In this document: in pieces, positions 8,821 to 16,079 of the stretch
Numbering within the stretch: position 1 is the first letter of the stretch
Layout of the letters: every line of letters begins with the position of its first letter
Source: Thermomonas sp.
GTDB taxonomy: Bacteria > Pseudomonadota > Gammaproteobacteria > Xanthomonadales > Xanthomonadaceae
DNA length: 64,000 nucleotides
Direction of reading: 5' to 3'
Assembly (NCBI RefSeq): GCF_029945965.1
Contig: NZ_JAQSDO010000020.1
Span: 329,007 to 393,006, forward strand
Notes under the pieces: generated by a model
Told to the model about the DNA's origin: nothing
The model's input: only the letters and a program-made list of their open reading frames with translations
The model's database searches: none
Made by a program: the position numbers and the translations under genes

Positions 8821-9572
8821 GGCGCGCTCCCGCTCTGCCACAGTTCTTCCAGCTTGATCTTGTCGCGCAGCGTGTCCATCGGCTGCCAAAAACCGTCGTG
8901 GGCGTAGGCCGCCAATTGCCCATCGCGTGCGAGCGCTTCCAGCGGCTCGCGTTCCCATACGCTGTCGTCGCCGTCGATGTAACGCAGCGCATCTGGTTCG
9001 AGCACGAAGAACCCGCCGTTGATCCAGGAGCCGTCGCCTTGTGGCTTCTCAGTGAAACGGGTGATGCGGTTGGCGTTGATGTCGAGTGCGCCGAACCGGC
9101 CGGGCGGTTGCACTGCGCACGCCGTCGCCAGTGCGCCATGTTCGCGATGAAAGGCCAGTTCGGCGCCGATGTCGATGTTGGACAGACCATCGCCATAGGT
9201 GAAGCAGAAGGTGTCGCCGTCGAGGAATTCCGATGCGCGCTTCAGCCGGCCGCCGGTCTGGGTGAGCTCACCGGTATCGACCAAAGTCACCCGCCATGGT
9301 TCGGCGTGGCGATGGTGCACCTGCATCTCGTTGCGTGCCAGGTCAAAAGTGACGTCTGACGTATGCAGGAAATAATTAGCGAAGTACTCCTTCACCATGT
9401 AGCCCTTGTAGCCCAGGCAGATGACAAAGTCGTTGATGCCGAAGTGCGAATATGTCTTGAGAATGTGCCAGAGCACCGGCTTGCCGCCAATCTCGATCAT
9501 TGGCTTCGGGCGCAGCGTGGTTTCTTCGCTGATCCGCGTTCCAAGTCCACCTGCAAGCACGACGGCCTTCAT
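8802..9572 (-). CDS. rfbF: Glucose-1-phosphate cytidylyltransferase
   Basis: A 256-residue nucleotidyltransferase with the sugar-1-phosphate transferase signature GGLGTR (residues 8-13) and RPKPM (21-25, Lys23). RfbF-type features follow: [34 protein letters not shown] and [11 protein letters not shown]. It joins CTP and glucose-1-phosphate to give CDP-glucose. It is the first gene of the operon and supplies the CDP-sugar for rfbG, which it overlaps. The start at 9572 gives MKAVVLAGG, the standard N-terminus. A 271-base gap lies upstream, presumably with the operon promoter, although no confident -35/-10 pair could be picked. Confidence 0.95.
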   Translation of the reverse strand: MKAVVLAGGLGTRISEETTLRPKPMIEIGGKPVLWHILKTYSHFGINDFVICLGYKGYMVKEYFANYFLHTSDVTFDLARNEMQVHHRHAEPWRVTLVDTGELTQTGGRLKRASEFLDGDTFCFTYGDGLSNIDIGAELAFHREHGALATACAVQPPGRFGALDINANRITRFTEKPQGDGSWINGGFFVLEPDALRYIDGDDSVWEREPLEALARDGQLAAYAHDGFWQPMDTLRDKIKLEELWQSGSAPWKRWD

Positions 9573-9843
9573 ATTCGGATGCTCCGTTCCAAAACTCTTG
9601 AACATGCTGCTGAGGATTTCCACATGCACCAGTCACGATTGTACGTGTTGAAAATATCGATTTGATTTGAAGGCCAATTTTTGCTCGTCAGGCACAACGG
9701 GTGATCAGGAATGAGTCCACCGAAGCCTGTTCGCTACTTGGCGCAGCAGGATTCGCAGCGAGGATCGCGTAACACCTTTACGAAACGAGCTGACTTGACT
9801 GAACTCTGCTCGGGGCGAGGTGCATTGGCGACTCGTCGAGGAC

Positions 9844-11715
9844 TCATGGATTTCCATTACGTGAAGCGTCCGCCGTAACGCGTCTCGCCAAGCCAACTTG
9901 TTCAATCGTTTCGGCCAGGTCTGGCCTGCCCTCGGTCCTGAGCTCGGCACCCAGCTGTTGGGGAAGTGGATCTTTGGGCGGTGCGGCCTTGATGGCTTGA
10001 ACGAAATAGGGGATGGCCAGATCCGGCTCCGCCAGAACGTCCTTGATGAAATAGCCGATCGAGGCGAGGTTGAACGGCTCAAGCTGCCCTCTCTGAACCT
10101 CTGTTTCGAGCGCTTTGAGTAGCTCATGCTTGTCCAGCTTCACCCCATTACGCGCGTTTGTCATGAGCAGCAGAAAAACGCCGCGATTATCGACGGTCAT
10201 CCGCATGGTTTGCATTCGTTGCTGCAAGCGGTCCCAGTCGTGCGGGGTTACATCGCCGCGGATGGTTTTCAGTACCACCAGCATGGCAAGGTTGCTGAGC
10301 GCGTAAGGGGCCGCCGTGGCTCCCGTGCCGCAGGTTTCGATTGCCTGATCCAGCAACGGGTTGGCGCGCACTGCGCCGCCACCTGACTCGACATAGTCCG
10401 CACACAACAAATACCAGGCGCGCGCGGAGTTGGGGGCCAGTTGGGTGCTTGTGCGCTCCAGTGCCAGGCTGCTGCGCCAGGTATGGGCGCGCAGCATCGT
10501 GGCGCTGCCCAGTGCAATCATCAAGGCCACACACAGGGTGGCCTGCATGGCAGGGCGAACACGCATGCGCAGGCTGGCATGCGCCAACAGGCTGCCCACG
10601 GCCAATACCGCACCAATGAGGGCGAAATTGTTGCGATGCTCGAAGGCCAGTTCCAGCCCCACAACATTACTGGTAATGAAGTGGGCACTGAAAAACAGGA
10701 ACACGCCCAGCGCAAACAAGGGCCAGCGCGTGCGCAGCCGCCATGCGACGCCCAGCAACGCCAACAGCAGCGCAATGGCGGGCAGTGTGGTCCATGGCTG
10801 CAGCAAACCGCGAGAGGGCTGCAGCCCGTCGTAGTAGAACGGCATGTGCTGTGGCAACGGCACCAGGATCTGCCACAGGTACATACACAGCACTCTTGCC
10901 TGGGTCAGCAAGCGCTCCCAGGTTGAAAAGTCGCGGCCCGGGTACACATCCCACTGCCAGTAGTGCGGGATGACCACGATGACGTAAGCCGCTGCACCCG
11001 CCAGCGCCGCAATCAGGTATCCGCGCCGAAGGCGGCTAGCCAGGCGCGGACTGGCCGCGGCGAAGCGCAATACGGTCAGCTCCAAGGCAAGGGTGTAGGC
11101 GGGTAGCAGGACGGAATCCTCCTTGCACCCCATGGCGACCACCCACAGCAGCGCGGCGCAGAGCAAGCCCGTTCGGCCGGATCGGCCTTCGATTTGTGCC
11201 TGTCGTGCTTTCAGGTAGGCCCACAACGCCAGTACCAGGAACAATGTGCCCATGGTCTGCATGCGCTGGACCACGTACAGCACGGAGGACACCTGCAAGG
11301 GATGCGCGGCCCAGGCCATGGCAAGGGCCGGGGCCACCCATCGCGCGCGCGCGCCGGGGACACCCGAGATCAGCAGCAGGTTCAAAAAAAACCAGGCCAA
11401 TGCAAAGGCAGTGAGCGCATGGATGACGATATTGGTGGTCTTGAAGACTGCTGGGTCCATGCCACCGCCGCGCCAGTAATCCAGTGCGAAGGAGAGCGTT
11501 GGCAGCATGCGCATGTTGCCCGAGGGCTGCGGGCTGAACGCCACCTTGGCCAGGGAATCGGCATCCAGCTGGGTTATCTGGAGCGTCTGGTTGTTGACGA
11601 TGTTGGGGATGTCATCGAACACGAACGCGCCCGGCAGTCCGGGGGTGAACAACAGTCCTGCAATCAGGGCGACGATCAGGCTGGAGAGCAGGAACCGGCG
11701 ATTGGTGATGGGCAT
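9844..11715 (-). CDS. Multi-pass GT-C-like membrane protein, candidate pilin glycosyltransferase
   Basis: A 623-residue protein with about ten hydrophobic helices in the first 430 residues and a soluble helical, TPR-like C-terminal part. The first loop contains GAFVFDDIPNIVNN, the acidic FDD...NN pattern found in GT-C fold transferases such as the TMTC family, which use polyprenyl-phosphate sugars. Conserved-looking HPLQVSSVLYVVQRMQ and GCKEDSVLLP follow. The gene lies directly downstream of two type IV pilin genes on the same strand. In other Xanthomonadales and in Pseudomonas (TfpO, TfpW), genes at this position glycosylate the pilin. Pilin glycosylation is therefore inference from position and fold. 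The start at 11715 is the ATG before the first hydrophobic helix. Confidence 0.65.
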   Translation of the reverse strand: MPITNRRFLLSSLIVALIAGLLFTPGLPGAFVFDDIPNIVNNQTLQITQLDADSLAKVAFSPQPSGNMRMLPTLSFALDYWRGGGMDPAVFKTTNIVIHALTAFALAWFFLNLLLISGVPGARARWVAPALAMAWAAHPLQVSSVLYVVQRMQTMGTLFLVLALWAYLKARQAQIEGRSGRTGLLCAALLWVVAMGCKEDSVLLPAYTLALELTVLRFAAASPRLASRLRRGYLIAALAGAAAYVIVVIPHYWQWDVYPGRDFSTWERLLTQARVLCMYLWQILVPLPQHMPFYYDGLQPSRGLLQPWTTLPAIALLLALLGVAWRLRTRWPLFALGVFLFFSAHFITSNVVGLELAFEHRNNFALIGAVLAVGSLLAHASLRMRVRPAMQATLCVALMIALGSATMLRAHTWRSSLALERTSTQLAPNSARAWYLLCADYVESGGGAVRANPLLDQAIETCGTGATAAPYALSNLAMLVVLKTIRGDVTPHDWDRLQQRMQTMRMTVDNRGVFLLLMTNARNGVKLDKHELLKALETEVQRGQLEPFNLASIGYFIKDVLAEPDLAIPYFVQAIKAAPPKDPLPQQLGAELRTEGRPDLAETIEQVGLARRVTADASRNGNP

Positions 11716-11922
11716 GTATCTTCGCGTGGGTTGGCGGCAAGACATCCGATTATCAGCGATCACTGAACCCGGTGCGCCGCAGGACGCCCGCGCCCCACCC
11801 AAAGGGCGTGCCAATTGTCAATTGGTAATTGGGTGGCCTGCGCGCAAGTGTGGGCGCCGTCTCGGATAGGGAGACGGAAACCGCGCCTATGCACGCTGTA
11901 GCTGAGTGCGCTCCCATAAGAA

Positions 11923-11942
11923 AGCCCCTCTTGCGAGGGGCT
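11923..11942 (-). terminator. Rho-independent terminator after pilin gene 1
   Basis: An 8-bp stem with a four-base loop (AGCCCCTC TTGC GAGGGGCT on plus) is followed, on the minus strand, by a T-rich run. It lies 34 bases after the pilin stop. The stem sequence is nearly the same as the one after the second pilin gene, so the two transcription units look like a tandem duplication that included their terminators. Confidence 0.8.
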
Positions 11943-11975
11943 CTGTGCTGAACTTGATGCAACTGCGGCCGTCAG

Positions 11976-12302
11976 TTACGAGCAACTTGCAGTGGTGGCG
12001 CTGCAGGAAATTGTTGCGGTACCTGGATCAGCGGCACTGAAGCTGCTGGGTACGGTTGCAGCCCCGGTGCCGGAGACGGGCAACTTGCAAGCACTGGCGA
12101 CCCATGCCGGAAGTCCCATCTGCGCAACTGAGGCGGTCACCCAGGAACTCGTGTAGCCCTTGGCTTCGGCCAGGCAGGCCCGGTCGGCAGCCTTGACGCG
12201 GTAAGCGTTGTAGGCCGGCAGCGCAATGGCGGCCAGGATGGCGATGATGGCCACCACGATCATCAGTTCGATCAAGGTAAAGCCGCGTGTGGTGCTGCGC
12301 AT
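11976..12302 (-). CDS. pilA: Short type IV pilin, paralogue 1
   Basis: A 108-residue prepilin. The leader MRSTTRG is followed by the cleavage/methylation site G7-F8 and [24 protein letters not shown], with Glu at mature position 5. The mature protein (about 101 residues) is shorter than the usual 140-150-residue PilA. It has a Cys in the helix (RACLAEAK) and Cys residues near the C-terminus ([11 protein letters not shown]), which fit a disulfide-bonded D-region. The chain ends in Ser; C-terminal Ser is the TfpO glycosylation site in some Pseudomonas pilins, so this may matter for the neighbouring GT-C gene. A good sigma-54 promoter lies 43 bases upstream of the ATG. Whether this or the second copy is the major subunit cannot be told. 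Confidence 0.9.
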   Translation of the reverse strand: MRSTTRGFTLIELMIVVAIIAILAAIALPAYNAYRVKAADRACLAEAKGYTSSWVTASVAQMGLPAWVASACKLPVSGTGAATVPSSFSAADPGTATISCSATTASCS

Positions 12303-12344
12303 GGTGGTGTCCCCCGGCAAGAATTGCCTTACCTATCTCAAAGA

Positions 12345-12359
12345 GCAAAATCCATGCCA
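12345..12359 (-). promoter_or_regulatory. Sigma-54 (-24/-12) promoter of pilin gene 1
   Basis: On the minus strand the sequence reads TGGCATGGATTTTGC, with GG and GC separated by exactly ten bases. Against the consensus TGGCACG-N4-TTGC it differs at one base in the -24 box and matches the -12 box fully. The predicted transcription start is about 30 bases upstream of the ATG. PilR, a sigma-54 activator, is encoded 2.3 kb away. Confidence 0.8.
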
Positions 12360-12453
12360 AGAAACGATGACTGTATGGCAAGTGCACAAGTGCGATCGGC
12401 GTCTCGGATAGGGGCTGCCTCTACACAAGCTGTTGCTGGCTGGCGCCCCATAA

Positions 12454-12479
12454 AAAAGCCCCTCTCACGAGGGGCTTTT
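12454..12479 (-). terminator. Rho-independent terminator after pilin gene 2
   Basis: A perfect 11-bp stem (AAAAGCCCCTC / GAGGGGCTTTT) with a four-base TCAC loop is followed on the minus strand by a run of six T. It separates the second pilin gene from the first one's promoter, so each pilin has its own transcript. The stem core is shared with the terminator at 11923. Confidence 0.85.
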
Positions 12480-12509
12480 CCAAGCGACTCGCACAGGTGT
12501 GCGTGTGAA

Positions 12510-12824
12510 TTACGGTGAAGTGCAGCTACCCGTTGTTGGGCTGCAGGTGGTGCCAATGATACCCGGGGAATTAGCCGCAAAGGCGCCGGCCGGCATGCTG
12601 CCAGACTTGCACGCCTTGTTGACGACAACGGGAAGGGTCATCGAGGACAACGAGGCGGCCACCCAAGAGTTGGCGTAGGCCTTGGCCTCGCCAAGGCAGG
12701 CATTTTCCGCCGCCTTGATGCGATAGTTGTTGTAAGCCGGCAGCGCGATGGCGGCCAGGATGGCGATGATCGCAACCACGATCATCAGTTCGATCAAGGT
12801 AAAACCACTTTGTGTCTTCTTCAT
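12510..12824 (-). CDS. pilA: Short type IV pilin, paralogue 2
   Basis: A 104-residue prepilin: leader MKKTQSG, cleavage at G7-F8, then the same helix [24 protein letters not shown] as paralogue 1, with Glu at mature position 5. After the helix it has [22 protein letters not shown], similar to the other copy, and C-terminal Cys residues (TCSPTTGSC). The two pilins are near identical over the N-terminal 40 residues and diverge towards the C-terminus. This is the usual pattern for duplicated pilins. It is also shorter than standard PilA. It has its own sigma-54 promoter, a leader of about 88 bases and a strong terminator. Confidence 0.9.
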   Translation of the reverse strand: MKKTQSGFTLIELMIVVAIIAILAAIALPAYNNYRIKAAENACLGEAKAYANSWVAASLSSMTLPVVVNKACKSGSMPAGAFAANSPGIIGTTCSPTTGSCTSP

Positions 12825-12923
12825 GATGTAACCCCTAGGAGGTGTTGGTGTGTTTACGTGCGTCGGTACAACGGTGCTCGGTCCTTCGGCATCTGCAGAG
12901 CCTTCGCACGTGCAAGGTATAAC

Positions 12924-12938
12924 GCAGGATGCGTGCCA
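12924..12938 (-). promoter_or_regulatory. Sigma-54 (-24/-12) promoter of pilin gene 2
   Basis: The minus strand reads TGGCACGCATCCTGC: a perfect -24 box TGGCACG and a -12 box CTGC (one mismatch to TTGC), with GG-N10-GC spacing. The transcription start should fall near 12912. Confidence 0.8.
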
Positions 12939-13206
12939 AGTCATCTGGATGGACTTTTCAAGTGAATTCTGGAAATTCGGTCACGTTTTCACGTTTGGCT
13001 GATTGTGCAGAAACATGCGTTTGCGTTGATTTGTGACGTAGAGCGTCACTTGCAAATGTGAAGAAAGAGGTGGATTGCGCATTGCCTCCACCCATGACGA
13101 TGGGATTGATTAGCGGCAACCCTCCCACCAAGAGTGCCATAGGACGCGTTCAAGGCTGCTTTATCGCCTTGCAAGCAGATCTGCTCAAAAAAGTATCTTA
13201 TAATTG

Positions 13207-13224
13207 ACATTATCCCGTTAATGT
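13207..13224. promoter_or_regulatory. Palindromic operator candidate upstream of the XRE antitoxin
   Basis: ACATTA-TCCCGT-TAATGT is an inverted repeat with 6-base arms inside an AT-rich block. It overlaps TTGACA and TATAAT-like hexamers. The position, 35 bases before the XRE start, is where autoregulatory sites of HipB/XRE antitoxins are found. Binding by the encoded XRE protein is inference. Confidence 0.5.
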
Positions 13225-13259
13225 ATAATATATGAAACATATCCTGCTCAGGAGTGGGT

Positions 13260-13763
13260 GTGTCAGCTCAGAAGACTCTTGCAAAGAACCCTATTCTTGA
13301 TCAGGCGCGACAGCTTGGTGCCGCGCTGCGGGCACACCGAAAGACGCTCGGGATCAGCATGACCGTGGCTGCGGAGACTGCGGGGATCTCGCGGGTGACG
13401 TGGCATCGGCTGGAAAAGGGGGAGTTCGGCGTGGCGTGGGGTTCCTTGCTGGCGGCCGCTGAGGTATTGGGTATGCAGCTACACCTTGGCATCGGTAAGG
13501 CGGTTGGCGATAGTGAAGAATCTGCGGTACTGGTCTTGCTGGAGGACGCGCTGCCCTTGCACATCCGGTTGACGGATTACCCAGGGCTGCGCCGCCTGGC
13601 GTGGCAGGTAGGTGAGGCCGTAGACACTCTGAGCCCGCGCGAGGCATTCGGTTTGTACACGCGAAACGCACGACATCTCGATCTGGACGAACTCTCGCCG
13701 GGTGAGCAGTTGTTGCTGCGTGCGCTGCGTGATGTATTCGGCGAGGCTACTGCGGATGTATGA
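13260..13763 (+). CDS. XRE-family transcriptional regulator, putative antitoxin
   Basis: A 167-residue protein with an N-terminal helix-turn-helix of the XRE/Cro type: LGAALRAHRKTLGISMTVAAETAGISRVTWHRLEKGEFGVAWGSLLAAAEVLGM, written here as about residues 19-72. It has a C-terminal extension of about 90 residues of unknown fold. A GTG at 13260 is preferred over the in-frame GTG at 13254 because AGGAG lies five bases before it. The gene overlaps the downstream nucleotidyltransferase by eight bases. This is the classical coupled antitoxin-toxin layout, although the usual AbiE antitoxin is a different protein (AbiEi, winged helix). A palindrome at 13207-13224 suggests autoregulation. Confidence 0.8.
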   Translation: MSAQKTLAKNPILDQARQLGAALRAHRKTLGISMTVAAETAGISRVTWHRLEKGEFGVAWGSLLAAAEVLGMQLHLGIGKAVGDSEESAVLVLLEDALPLHIRLTDYPGLRRLAWQVGEAVDTLSPREAFGLYTRNARHLDLDELSPGEQLLLRALRDVFGEATADV

Positions 13764-14493
13764 CCGGCCACATCACCAGCGCATCGCCCGCGTGTTGGAA
13801 TCGCTCGATGGTGGCTTGCTACGCGATCACGCGTGCTGGTTTGGTGGGGGTACCGCCATTTCCTTGCGTCTTGGCGAGTTCCGCGAGTCCGTGGATATCG
13901 ATTTCCTGGTTTCGGACGGCGCAGGTTATCGAGAGTTGCGCCAGCGCCTGCGCGCGGCGACCAGCCTGGCGGCGTTGACACGTCCCGGCGTTACGCCATT
14001 GCCACTTACGCGGGAGTTGCGCATGGATCAGTACGGGCTGCGCGGCTTCGTTGACATCGGGCTGAAACCGATCAAGTTCGAGATCGTTCACGAAGGTCGC
14101 GTCGAATTCGCGTACCCAAGTGTCACAGACGAAGTGTGCGACGTGGCGACGCTGGGGTGGAACGACTTGGCTGCCAGCAAGCTGCTCGCAAATGCGGATC
14201 GCTGGCGGGACGACAGTGTTTTTTCCCGGGACGTCATCGATTTGGCGTTCATGGATCTGCCGCCGCGCAAGCTGACGCCCGCCCTGGACAAGGCATTCGC
14301 TGCCTATGGCCCCTCGGTGGCAACAGATCTTGAAAAGGCATTGGTTGCGCTGCGCGTGCGCAATGGCTGGTTGGCGCGCTGCGTGGCCGCGCTCTCCATC
14401 CGGGAGCCGCCTGCGGCCGTGCAGCAGAAATTGCGGCGCTTGGAGCGCCGGCTGGTGGCGGTGTCGCGAGAGGCTGCTGATGTGGGTCGTTGA
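13756..14493 (+). CDS. AbiEii/AbiGii-type nucleotidyltransferase, putative toxin
   Basis: A 245-residue protein of the AbiEii/AbiGii (DUF1814) nucleotidyltransferase family. The active-site signature is clear: WFGGGTAISLRLGEFRES has Gly30-Gly31-Gly32-Thr33, followed by VDIDFLV with Asp47 and Asp49 as metal ligands. A later lysine in AASKLLANADRWRDD matches the third conserved block. Family members such as AbiEii and MenT toxins add nucleotides to RNA or tRNA ends and stop growth, in phage defence or stress. The start at 13756 is chosen because its ATG overlaps the XRE stop region and yields the family-typical N-terminus. Toxicity and target are inferred, not shown. Confidence 0.82.
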   Translation: MYDRPHHQRIARVLESLDGGLLRDHACWFGGGTAISLRLGEFRESVDIDFLVSDGAGYRELRQRLRAATSLAALTRPGVTPLPLTRELRMDQYGLRGFVDIGLKPIKFEIVHEGRVEFAYPSVTDEVCDVATLGWNDLAASKLLANADRWRDDSVFSRDVIDLAFMDLPPRKLTPALDKAFAAYGPSVATDLEKALVALRVRNGWLARCVAALSIREPPAAVQQKLRRLERRLVAVSREAADVGR

Positions 14494-14568
14494 CGCCGCG
14501 ATGGCGGTGTGGTGCGTAGTCATCAAATGGGACTTGTTCGCGACCTTGCAGGATGCGACGCGTCTGAC

Positions 14569-15981
14569 TCAGTCGATTCCGAGCTTTTTCAGCTTGTAGC
14601 GCAGGGCTCGGAAGGTGATGCCCAGCTGCGCAGCGGCCCTGGTCTTGTTGTAGCGGTTGTCGGTCAGGGCCTGTTCGATCGCCTTGCGCTCGATTTCCTC
14701 GATGAAGCTGGGTAGCGCGCTGGCGGCGGATTCGCGCGGGTCGATGAGGCTTGGGTCCAGGTGCGCGGCGGCTGCTTGCGCCGGGCCGCTGGGCCGGTTC
14801 TCGGGCAGGCGCAGATCAGCGCTGCGGATGCTGTCGTCGTCGGCCAGGGCAAACGCGCGTTCCAGGATGTTCTCCAGTTCACGCACATTGCCGGGGAAGT
14901 TGTAGCGGCTCAGGGCCTCGCTGGCGTCCGTATGCAAGGTCGGCACCGGGCGCTGCTGGGCGGTCGCCAGCCGCGCCAGGATCGCATTGGCAAGCAGCGG
15001 CAGGTCCTCGCGGCGCTCACGCAATGGCGGTACCCGCAGTTCAATCACGTTGATGCGGTAGTACAGGTCATGCCGGAAGCGGCCTTCGTCCACCAGCATG
15101 CCCAGTTTCTTGTGGGTCGCCGACAGGATGCGCACGTCCACCGAGATTTCGGTATTGGCGCCAACCGGGCGGATCGATTTTTCCTGGATCGCGCGCAACA
15201 GCTTGACCTGCATGGACAGCGGCAGCTCGGCGACTTCGTCCAGGAACAATGTGCCGCCCTGCGCGGCCTGGAACAGGCCCGGTTTGTCCGCATGGGCGCC
15301 AGTAAAGCTGCCCTTCTTGTGGCCGAAGAACTCGCTTTCCATCAGTTCAGTGGGGATCGCGCCGCAGTTCACGGGCACGAATGGCCCCGCTGTGCGGGCG
15401 CCTTCGTCATGGATGGTGCGCGCGACCAGCTCCTTGCCGACGCCGGATTCACCACCGATATACACCGGCGCCTGGCTGCGGGCGACCTTGGACATGGTGT
15501 CGCGAAGCTCATCCATCGCCGGCGACTTGCCCAGCAAGCGTGCGCCCGGGCCATCGGGAGGAGGCCGGGTGCCGTGGGTGGTGGTGCGTGGTTTCTCCGA
15601 CAAGTCCAGCGCGTTCTGCACCAGGCCGCGCAGCACGCTGAGATCAACTGGCTTGCTGACGAAGTCGAAGGCGCCAGCCTTGAGCGCATCCACTGCGGCC
15701 TCCTGGTTGCCAAACGCGGTGATCATGGCGACCGGAGTGTCCGGGTACAGTTGGCTGATATCCTTGATCAGGTCCATGCCGGTGCCGTCCGCCAGGCGCA
15801 TGTCGGTCAGGCACAGGGCGTACTGGTTGTGGCGCAGCAGGGCGCGGGCATCGGCCAGCGAAGAGGCGGTGTCGCAGCGCAATCCCATGCGCCCGAGGGT
15901 GAGCACCAGCAACTCACGGATATCGCGTTCGTCATCGACGATAAGCGCGCTGGTTTGGCTGCTACGACTATTGGCTGTCAT
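14569..15981 (-). CDS. pilR: Type IV pili response regulator, sigma-54 activator
   Basis: A 470-residue NtrC-class regulator. The receiver domain has the acidic pair Asp16-Asp17 and the phosphoacceptor Asp60 (LCLTDMRLADG). The central AAA+ domain has Walker A GESGVGKE, the sigma-54 contact loop GSFTGA (Ser variant, as in known PilR) and GTLFLDEVAELP. A Fis-type HTH closes the protein (YNKTRAAAQLGITFRALRYKLKKLG). It activates sigma-54 promoters of pilin genes, two of which lie 2 to 3 kb upstream in this window. pilS is 98 bases upstream on the same strand. Confidence 0.95.
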   Translation of the reverse strand: MTANSRSSQTSALIVDDERDIRELLVLTLGRMGLRCDTASSLADARALLRHNQYALCLTDMRLADGTGMDLIKDISQLYPDTPVAMITAFGNQEAAVDALKAGAFDFVSKPVDLSVLRGLVQNALDLSEKPRTTTHGTRPPPDGPGARLLGKSPAMDELRDTMSKVARSQAPVYIGGESGVGKELVARTIHDEGARTAGPFVPVNCGAIPTELMESEFFGHKKGSFTGAHADKPGLFQAAQGGTLFLDEVAELPLSMQVKLLRAIQEKSIRPVGANTEISVDVRILSATHKKLGMLVDEGRFRHDLYYRINVIELRVPPLRERREDLPLLANAILARLATAQQRPVPTLHTDASEALSRYNFPGNVRELENILERAFALADDDSIRSADLRLPENRPSGPAQAAAAHLDPSLIDPRESAASALPSFIEEIERKAIEQALTDNRYNKTRAAAQLGITFRALRYKLKKLGID

Positions 15982-16079
15982 TGGCTTGCAAGATAGCGCG
16001 TTGCCGCGTTACGTCCAAGTATGACGTGATGCGGCAGGTGTGAGCATCGGACATGAAAATCGAATAACAAAATGGATCG

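Larger units (their letters stand above)
12825..13259. other. Divergent intergenic region between pilin gene 2 and the toxin-antitoxin pair
   Basis: A 435-base stretch without a supportable gene. It holds the sigma-54 promoter and 5' leader of pilin gene 2 (12825-12938) and, at the other end, an AT-rich block with a palindrome in front of the XRE gene (13200-13259). The middle (about 12940-13190) shows no convincing coding signal or RNA structure. The upstream half is where PilR sites would be expected, but none was picked with confidence. Confidence 0.6.

Noticed and set aside
9705-10127. Minus-strand frame overlapping the end of the GT-C gene
   Set aside because: Lies in another frame over a supported gene, with no homology or ribosome site.
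13204-13229. Sigma-70 promoter TTGACA/TATAAT before the XRE gene
   Set aside because: The hexamers are only 14 bases apart, too close for a normal promoter. The region is reported as an operator candidate instead.
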